64,000 bases of DNA from Pseudodesulfovibrio sp. (GTDB taxonomy: Bacteria; Desulfobacterota; Desulfovibrionia; Desulfovibrionales; Desulfovibrionaceae): the NCBI RefSeq assembly GCF_028692895.1, contig NZ_JAQUWN010000006.1, positions 1 to 64,000 on the forward strand, in the 5' to 3' direction. The translations under genes were made by a program, and so were the position numbers. The notes below the pieces were generated by a model. It ran no database searches and was not told where the DNA came from. It saw nothing but the letters and a program-made list of their open reading frames with translations. Each line of letters starts with the position of its first letter. The first letter of the stretch is position 1. Positions 58,185 through 64,000 of this stretch are shown one piece after another.

Positions 58185-59363
58185 ATGGAAGCGAATCTTG
58201 ATCTCGGCCCCTCGGTTGGGCAGGTTGAAAAACGGTACTTCACCTTCGGCGACGAGGGCGGGGGACTCAAGCTGGACTGCGGGCGCGAGCTGGCCCCGGT
58301 GACCCTGGCCTACGAGACCTGCGGCGAGCTCAGCGCCGACCGGTCCAACGCCATCCTTGTCTGCCACGCCCTGACAGGGGACTCCCACGCTGCGGGATAC
58401 TACCACCCCGACGACCCCAAGCCGGGCTGGTGGGACCGCATGGTCGGGCCGGGCAAGCCCGTCGACACCAACAAATATTTCGTCATCTGCTCCAACGTCA
58501 TCGGCGGGTGCATGGGCTCCACCGGGCCCATGTCCGAAAACCCGGCCACGGGCAAGCCCTATGGCGCGGCCTTTCCGGTGGTGACCATCGGCGACATGGT
58601 CCGCTGCCAGCGGCGGCTGGTGGACCACTTGGGCATCGACACGCTCCTGGCCGTGGTGGGCGGGTCCGTGGGCGGTATGCAGGTCCTGGAGTGGGCCGTG
58701 CGCTATCCCGGCCGGGTCCGGGCCGCCATCCCCCTGGCCACCACCACCAAGCACTCGGCCCAGGCCATCGCCTTCAACGAGGTGGCCCGCCAGGCCATCA
58801 TGGCCGACCCCAAGTGGAACCACGGCGACTACTACGACGCCGGGCGGCCCGAGCACGGCCTGGCCGTGGCCCGCATGGTCGGCCATATCACCTATCTTTC
58901 CGACGAGTCCATGCGCCAGAAGTTCGACCGCCGCCTCCAGGACCGGTGCGAGCTCTCCTTCGACTTCGAGGCGGACTTCCAGGTGGAGTCCTACCTGCGC
59001 TACCAGGGCAACAAGTTCGTGGACCGGTTCGACGCCAACTCCTTCCTCTACCTGACCAAGGCGGCGGACTACTTCAACCTGGAGAACCGGCACGGCGACG
59101 GCTCGCTGGTGGCCGCCTTCTCCCGATCGAAGAGCCGCTACCTGGTGGTATCCTTCACCTCGGACTGGCTTTATCCCACCTACCAGTCGCGGACCATGGT
59201 CAAGGCCATGAAGAAGAACGGGCTCGACGTCAGCTTCTGCGAGATCGAAGCCCCGTGGGGGCACGACGCCTTCCTCCTGCCCAACGAGCGGCTGGAGGCC
59301 CTGCTCCGGGGATTCCTGGACCGCGCCCACGCAGACCTCACGGGAGGTGGCCATGCGTTTTGA
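58185..59363 (+). CDS. metX: Homoserine O-acetyltransferase MetX
   Basis: MetX acetylates homoserine to enter methionine synthesis. The 392-residue protein has the alpha/beta-hydrolase fold with the nucleophile Ser161 in [15 protein letters not shown], the oxyanion region [13 protein letters not shown], and the catalytic His near the end in [16 protein letters not shown]. The N-terminus also shows [20 protein letters not shown]. Some relatives are succinyltransferases; the sequence does not rule this out. It overlaps metW by 11 bases, the usual metX-metW arrangement. Confidence 0.95.
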   Translation: MEANLDLGPSVGQVEKRYFTFGDEGGGLKLDCGRELAPVTLAYETCGELSADRSNAILVCHALTGDSHAAGYYHPDDPKPGWWDRMVGPGKPVDTNKYFVICSNVIGGCMGSTGPMSENPATGKPYGAAFPVVTIGDMVRCQRRLVDHLGIDTLLAVVGGSVGGMQVLEWAVRYPGRVRAAIPLATTTKHSAQAIAFNEVARQAIMADPKWNHGDYYDAGRPEHGLAVARMVGHITYLSDESMRQKFDRRLQDRCELSFDFEADFQVESYLRYQGNKFVDRFDANSFLYLTKAADYFNLENRHGDGSLVAAFSRSKSRYLVVSFTSDWLYPTYQSRTMVKAMKKNGLDVSFCEIEAPWGHDAFLLPNERLEALLRGFLDRAHADLTGGGHAF

Positions 59364-59982
59364 TCTCCAGGTCATCGCCTCCTGGATCGAGCCGGGCTCC
59401 AAGGTCCTCGACCTCGGCTGCCGCACCGGCTCGCTGCTTACGCACCTGACGCGCGAGAAGGGCATCAAGGGCACGGGCGTGGAGATCGACGAGCGGGCCG
59501 CGGGCGAGGCCATCGCCAAGGGGCTGACCGTCATCCACGGCGACATCTACGAGGAGATCGAGGACTACCCGGACGACGCCTTCGACTACGTCATCCTCTC
59601 GCGCACCCTGCAACAGGTGGCGGACCCCACCCGGCTGATCCGCGAGATGCTGCGCGTGGGACGGCTCGGCGTGGTCTCGTTTCCCAACTTCACCCACATC
59701 CGCAACCGCTTCCAGATGTTCTTCCAGGGCCGCGCGCCCATCTCGCGGGAGTTGCCCTACGAGTGGCACAACTCCCCGAACATCCACGTGGTGCCCATCG
59801 TGGACTTCCGCCGCTTCTGCCGGGACCTCTCCGTACCCATCGTGCGCGAGGTGGCCATCTCCACCCACCACCACGACGACAAGGGGCGGATCATCACCTT
59901 CCTGCCCAACCTGCTGGCCACCTTCGGCATTTTCCTGCTGGGCCGACCACAGTCCCAGGCGCGTCGTCCGGTCTTCGCCTGA
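59353..59982 (+). CDS. metW: MetW, methionine biosynthesis protein
   Basis: MetW is a methyltransferase-like partner that supports MetX in many proteobacteria. The 209-residue protein begins [20 protein letters not shown] and has the SAM-binding glycine loop [15 protein letters not shown], then [20 protein letters not shown] and [20 protein letters not shown]. The C-terminal segment [20 protein letters not shown] is the family hallmark. The chosen ATG at 59353 follows GGGAGG; an in-frame GTG at 59347 overlaps that site. It overlaps metX, so the two are co-translated. Confidence 0.95.
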   Translation: MRFDLQVIASWIEPGSKVLDLGCRTGSLLTHLTREKGIKGTGVEIDERAAGEAIAKGLTVIHGDIYEEIEDYPDDAFDYVILSRTLQQVADPTRLIREMLRVGRLGVVSFPNFTHIRNRFQMFFQGRAPISRELPYEWHNSPNIHVVPIVDFRRFCRDLSVPIVREVAISTHHHDDKGRIITFLPNLLATFGIFLLGRPQSQARRPVFA

Positions 59983-60073
59983 ATTTTGGGGGAGTGACAC
60001 ATTTATAAGGGATTCTTCTTGTCATCTGGGATAGAACGCTATTGAATCCTCACGTCACCCCAATACGCATGCC

Positions 60074-63000
60074 ATGACCAGCGACGCCAGCAAGACCAAA
60101 GCCCAGCTCATCGAGGAGCTCAATCTGCTGCGCGCGCGGTCGGCGGCGAACCCGGTCCGCGAGCTGCTGGACCACTCGCCGCTGCCCTACATGTCCGTGG
60201 ACGGAGAGGCCCGGCTCCTGGCGGTCAACCGGGCCTGGCTGGACATGCTGGGCTACGGGAGCGAGGACGAGGTCGTGGGCCGGGGTATCGGCGAGTTCCT
60301 GGACGAGGCATCGAGGCGGCGGCACAATGACGTCTTCCCCGGCTTCCTGGAACAGGGGGCCGCGAGCGGCCTGGAGTACACCTTGCTGCGCCGGGACGGT
60401 TCGCCGGTCCTCGTCAGCCTGGACAGCCAAATGGAGCGGACGGGAAAGGGGGCGCGCGCCCACGCCATCCTGCACGACATCACGGCCCGGCGCCGGAGCG
60501 AGCGCCGCCTGTCGATCAGCGAGCAGCGGTTCCGGGGGCTGTTCGACGCCACGGCCGACGGCATCCTCTTCACGAATCTCCAGGGCGTGATCGTCGAGGT
60601 CAACCCGGCCCTGGCCACCCTGCTGGGCCGGACCCGCGAGGAACTGCTCGGCGTGAGCGCCCACTCCCTGTCGCCCGACGAATTCGGTCCGCACATCGGG
60701 TCCGTCTTCTGTGACCCTGCGGTGGGCCAGGGCCGCTGCGGCGAGTATGAGAAGGCCTACTACCATGCCGACGGCAGCCTGGTGCCGGTCCTGGTTCACA
60801 ACGGGGTCATCCGGGACGAGAAGGGCGCCCCCCAGGCCGCCTGGGCTCTCGTCAAGGACCTTTCCGGCCAGCGGGAGGCCGTCCGCTCCCAGCGCCTCTA
60901 CCGGATGCTGGCCGAAAATTCCGGGGACGTTCTCTGGACCCTGGATAACGAGCTGCGGATCACCTACATCAGCCCGTCCATCAGCTCGCTGCGGGGGTAC
61001 CTGCCAGAGGAGATGATCGGCCGGAGCGTTCTGGACGGGGTGACGCCCGCCTCGCGGGTGTGCATCGAGAAGGCCTACTGGAGGCTCATCGCCGACGAGG
61101 CCGAGTCGGCGGACTCCGAACCCCGTCTGAACGAGGCCGAGCTGGTGCGCAAGGACGGCTCCACCGTCTGGGCGGAGGTGGTGGTCCGGACCATGCGCAA
61201 CGAAAAGGGCGAGCGCATCGGTTTCATGGGCGCCACCCGGGACATTTCCGAGCGCAAGCGGATGGAGCTGCGGGTGCGCGACAGCGAGCGTTCCCTGCGC
61301 GCCCTGTTCGAGGCCACGGCCGACGCCATGGCGCTGCTCTCGCGGGAGGGAACCATCCTCACGCTGAACCGGAACATGGCCGAGCTGCTGCGGCTCGATC
61401 CGGCGAAGGCCGTGGGCAGGCCCGTGCTGGATTCGCTCTCCGGGCGGCTCAGGGAAGAATTGCGCCAGGCCTTCGGCCACGTCGTTTCGAGCGGGGGGGC
61501 GTCCAGCCTGCAGGCGTCGTTCCGGGGCCGCGAGCTGGACGCGGCCATGTATCCCGTGACGGACGAGGCCGGGCGGATCTCCAAGGTGGCCGCGTACGTC
61601 CGCGACGTTACCGCCCGCATCCAGGCCGAGCAGGCCCTGGAGCAGCGCGCGGTCCAGTACCGGCGCATCGTGGAGACGGTCAACGAGGGCATCATGGGCC
61701 TGGACGCGGGCGGCCGGGTGACCTACGCAAACCGCAAGACCGGCGAGTTTCTGGGGCGCGGCGTGGGGCGGATGCTGGGCCAGCCCGTGGCCGGCTTCCT
61801 GGCGCCCGAGGTGCGGGAGGCCATGGAGGGACGCTTTCTGAGCCCCGGCGAGGCCGGTCCCGGCCGGTTCGAGTGCCGGTTTCTGCGCGAGGACGGCGAG
61901 GAGGTGTGGGGACTGGTCTCGGCCGCGCCGCTGCGCGAGGAAAGCGGCGAGTTCATCGGCGTCTTCGCCATGATCGCCGACATCACGGAGTCCAAGCGGG
62001 CCGAGGCGCTGCTGCGCGAGAGCGAGGCCCGATACCGCAACATTTTCGAGCACTCCGTGGCCGGGTTGTTCCAGTCCCTGCCCGAGGGCCGCTTCCTGAA
62101 CGTCAACCCCTCCCTGGCCCGCATCCTGGGCTACGACACGCCCGAGCATGTCATGGAGAGCGTGACGGACATCTGGACACAGCTCTATGCCGATGTCGGC
62201 GACCGGACCCGGATGCTGGCGGAACTGCGCCGCGAGGTGGACATCCGCGACCACGAGGTGCGGATGCTGCGGCGGGACGGAGAGGTCCTGTGGGTCGCGG
62301 TGAACGTGCGGGCCGTGCACGACGCCGAAGGGCGTCCGGAGATGTACGAGGGCAGCATCGTGGACATCACCGAGCGCAAGCGGGCCGAGGAGGCCCTGCG
62401 CCTGACGCAGTACTCGGTGGACGTGGCCCCCATCGACATCTTCTGGGTCGACGAGCGCGGTCGGCTGGTCTACGTCAACGAGGCGGCTGTGAAGAGCCTC
62501 GGCTACTCCCGCGAGGAAATGCTCACGATGAGCATAAGCGACGTCAACAGCGAGATCGGCAAGGGGGAGTGGGCGTCCTACTGGGCCGACCGCCGGTCCC
62601 AGGGCATCCTCCGGTTCGAGGCGGTGCACCGCCGCCGGGACGGCTCACCCATGCCCGTTGGCGTCACCAGCCACCACCGGCGGTATGGCGGGCGGGAGCT
62701 CCTCTTCGCCTACGCGTACGACCTGACCGAACGCAACCGGGTGGAGGAGGAGCTCCGGCGCAGCCAGGAGCTGCTCAACGAGGTGCAGCGCATCAGCCGG
62801 ACAGGCGGCTGGGAATACGACCTGGAGGCCAACGAACTGCACTGGACGGAAGGGCAGTACCGGCTGCACGGGGTGCGGCCCGATTCCCGTCCGTTCTCCT
62901 TTGACGCGTGCCTGGACCGTTACGTCCTACCGGAAGACCGGGCCAAGCTCGCCTCGGTGTTCACCAGGGTCATTCGCGACAAGCGGCCGCTGGAAGTGGA

Positions 63001-64000
63001 GTACCGGCCCGCCCTGCCGGGGAACGAGGAGACCATCCTGGTGGGCAAGGCGATTCCCGAGCTGAACGCTGCGGGCGTGGTCCGCCGCGTCTACGGCTCC
63101 ACCCGGGACGTGACCCTGGAGCGGCGCGCCGCAGAAAACCTGCGGAAATCCCACGAGCGGCTGCTGACCATCCTTGACGCCATCGACGCCGACATCTTCG
63201 TTTCGACCCTGGATGGCGAGGTTGTGCTCTTCATGAACGCCCACATGCGCGAGGCGTTCAACGCCGCGCCCGAGGATGCGCAGTGCCTCGACCTGTTCCG
63301 GGACGATCCCGACCAGCGCGGGCCCGAAGCCTCGAACCGGCTGCTGAACGAGGCGGGCGAGCCGGTGGACACCCTGGTCCGCGAGCGCTACAACCCCCGG
63401 ACCCGGCAATGGTCCCTGGACCATGACCGGGCCATCCGCTGGCTGGGGGGCGAGATGGTCCACATGCATATGAGCGCGGACATCACCGAGCTCAAGAACA
63501 TGGCCGAGGACCTGCGCGTGGCCATGTCCGAGGCCAAGGCCGCCAGCCTGGCCAAGAACGAATTCCTGGCCAACATGAGCCACGAGATCCGGACCCCGCT
63601 CAACGGGCTGCTCGGTATGCTTCAGATCCTCCAGCTCTCCGACCTGGACGAGGAGCAGCGCGACTACCTGGACACCGCCGTGAACTCGGGCCGCAACCTG
63701 CTCCAGATCCTCAACGACATTCTGGACCTGTCCAAGGTGGAGTCGGGCAAGCTGGAGCTGGAGGGGCAACCCTTTGAGCTCGGCGAGTTGCTGGAGTCCG
63801 TGGTTTCGGTCTTCCGCTTTCAGGCGGAGGCGCGGGGGCTCTCCATCGACTGGCGCATCGACGAGTCCCTGCCCCGCCACTTCATCGCGGACAAGGGGCG
63901 GCTCCGGCAGATTCTCTTCAACCTGGTGGGCAACGCCTCGAAGTTCACCGAGACCGGCTGGATAGAGGTGGCGGCCTACCCCCTGGCCATTCCCATGCCC
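60074..64000 (+). CDS. Nine-PAS-domain hybrid-type sensor kinase, 5' part
   Basis: The frame is open from an ATG at 60074 to the window end, 1309 residues. There is no membrane segment. Nine PAS domains follow one another, each ending in a PAC-like tail such as ILHDITARRRSERR, MGATRDISERKRMELR, ADITESKRAEALLRES and ADITELKNMAEDLRV. After them comes the kinase core: AKNEFLANMSHEIRTPLNGL with the phospho-His, then DKGRLRQILFNLVGNASKF (N box). The ATPase end and any receiver or Hpt domains lie beyond the window. There is no ribosome binding site; TTGTCA near 60018 may be a -35. Stacked PAS domains suggest integration of several redox or ligand signals. Confidence 0.93.
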   Translation, partial: MTSDASKTKAQLIEELNLLRARSAANPVRELLDHSPLPYMSVDGEARLLAVNRAWLDMLGYGSEDEVVGRGIGEFLDEASRRRHNDVFPGFLEQGAASGLEYTLLRRDGSPVLVSLDSQMERTGKGARAHAILHDITARRRSERRLSISEQRFRGLFDATADGILFTNLQGVIVEVNPALATLLGRTREELLGVSAHSLSPDEFGPHIGSVFCDPAVGQGRCGEYEKAYYHADGSLVPVLVHNGVIRDEKGAPQAAWALVKDLSGQREAVRSQRLYRMLAENSGDVLWTLDNELRITYISPSISSLRGYLPEEMIGRSVLDGVTPASRVCIEKAYWRLIADEAESADSEPRLNEAELVRKDGSTVWAEVVVRTMRNEKGERIGFMGATRDISERKRMELRVRDSERSLRALFEATADAMALLSREGTILTLNRNMAELLRLDPAKAVGRPVLDSLSGRLREELRQAFGHVVSSGGASSLQASFRGRELDAAMYPVTDEAGRISKVAAYVRDVTARIQAEQALEQRAVQYRRIVETVNEGIMGLDAGGRVTYANRKTGEFLGRGVGRMLGQPVAGFLAPEVREAMEGRFLSPGEAGPGRFECRFLREDGEEVWGLVSAAPLREESGEFIGVFAMIADITESKRAEALLRESEARYRNIFEHSVAGLFQSLPEGRFLNVNPSLARILGYDTPEHVMESVTDIWTQLYADVGDRTRMLAELRREVDIRDHEVRMLRRDGEVLWVAVNVRAVHDAEGRPEMYEGSIVDITERKRAEEALRLTQYSVDVAPIDIFWVDERGRLVYVNEAAVKSLGYSREEMLTMSISDVNSEIGKGEWASYWADRRSQGILRFEAVHRRRDGSPMPVGVTSHHRRYGGRELLFAYAYDLTERNRVEEELRRSQELLNEVQRISRTGGWEYDLEANELHWTEGQYRLHGVRPDSRPFSFDACLDRYVLPEDRAKLASVFTRVIRDKRPLEVEYRPALPGNEETILVGKAIPELNAAGVVRRVYGSTRDVTLERRAAENLRKSHERLLTILDAIDADIFVSTLDGEVVLFMNAHMREAFNAAPEDAQCLDLFRDDPDQRGPEASNRLLNEAGEPVDTLVRERYNPRTRQWSLDHDRAIRWLGGEMVHMHMSADITELKNMAEDLRVAMSEAKAASLAKNEFLANMSHEIRTPLNGLLGMLQILQLSDLDEEQRDYLDTAVNSGRNLLQILNDILDLSKVESGKLELEGQPFELGELLESVVSVFRFQAEARGLSIDWRIDESLPRHFIADKGRLRQILFNLVGNASKFTETGWIEVAAYPLAIPMP

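Overview
The window is a GC-rich, gene-dense chromosomal segment with almost no accessory DNA. Its content points to a motile, anaerobic deltaproteobacterium of the Desulfovibrio/Pseudodesulfovibrio group. The evidence is a carbon monoxide dehydrogenase with its nickel insertase and a CooA-like heme regulator, a UbiA-type prenyltransferase of quinone synthesis, flagellar motor and export genes, and many sensor kinases, HDOD, PilZ and EAL proteins. This is inference from gene content; no rRNA or tRNA gene, insertion sequence or CRISPR array was seen.

Layout. 1-578: 5' part of an unrecognised gene on the minus strand. 0.9-7.1 kb: radA, pgi, a small orphan, a histidine kinase with an unknown partner, and a LysM lipoprotein. 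7.1-7.8 kb: a non-coding stretch full of inverted repeats. 7.8-12.1 kb: topA and a family-2 glycosyltransferase on the minus strand. 12.4-18.1 kb: a YggS-type PLP protein, then motA, two motB-like genes, fliL, fliN, fliO, fliP and fliQ, followed by a Lon-like protease and a queuosine-precursor transporter. 21.6-24.9 kb: tatD, a glycosyltransferase, an EamA transporter and a PilZ protein. 25.1-28.6 kb: argS, a SPOR protein and an exported Ntn-hydrolase. 29.1-30.7 kb: a compact minus-strand operon of a MazG-like protein, queD, a small membrane protein and dtd. 30.8-34.4 kb: cooC, cooS and a cooA-like regulator. 34.6-38.2 kb: dnaE. 38.4-49.7 kb: a degenerate EAL protein, an SLC13 permease, a thioesterase, a VOC protein, sfsA, a transporter, a YkgJ protein, a heptose adenylyltransferase, and two HDOD proteins, one coupled to a kinase. 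49.8-52.7 kb: a PHP-glycosyltransferase fusion and a DksA-like protein. 52.8-64 kb: a YdcZ-type protein, ubiA-like, mscS, a GNAT, a rhodanese-like protein, a NYN-LOTUS protein, metX-metW, and a nine-PAS kinase that runs off the window.

Regulation. Two sites of the form TGTCA-N6-CGACA, one mismatch from the known CooA box, lie upstream of cooS and of the cooA-like gene in nearly the same local architecture. This suggests a CO-responsive, autoregulated circuit. Five genes (radA, 20712, 23642, 52846 and metX) lack a Shine-Dalgarno sequence. Each has a -35-like hexamer, a 17-bp spacer and a -10 position placed 6-7 bases before the ATG, which is the geometry of leaderless mRNAs.

No wholly new multi-gene defence or mobile system was found. 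The best leads are the CooA circuit with altered heme-ligand positions, the leaderless-promoter set, the doubled FliM-like docking motif in FliN, the HDOD-kinase pair, the NYN-LOTUS protein, the MazG/QueD/TM/Dtd operon, and the 32-bp perfect palindrome near 7.4 kb.
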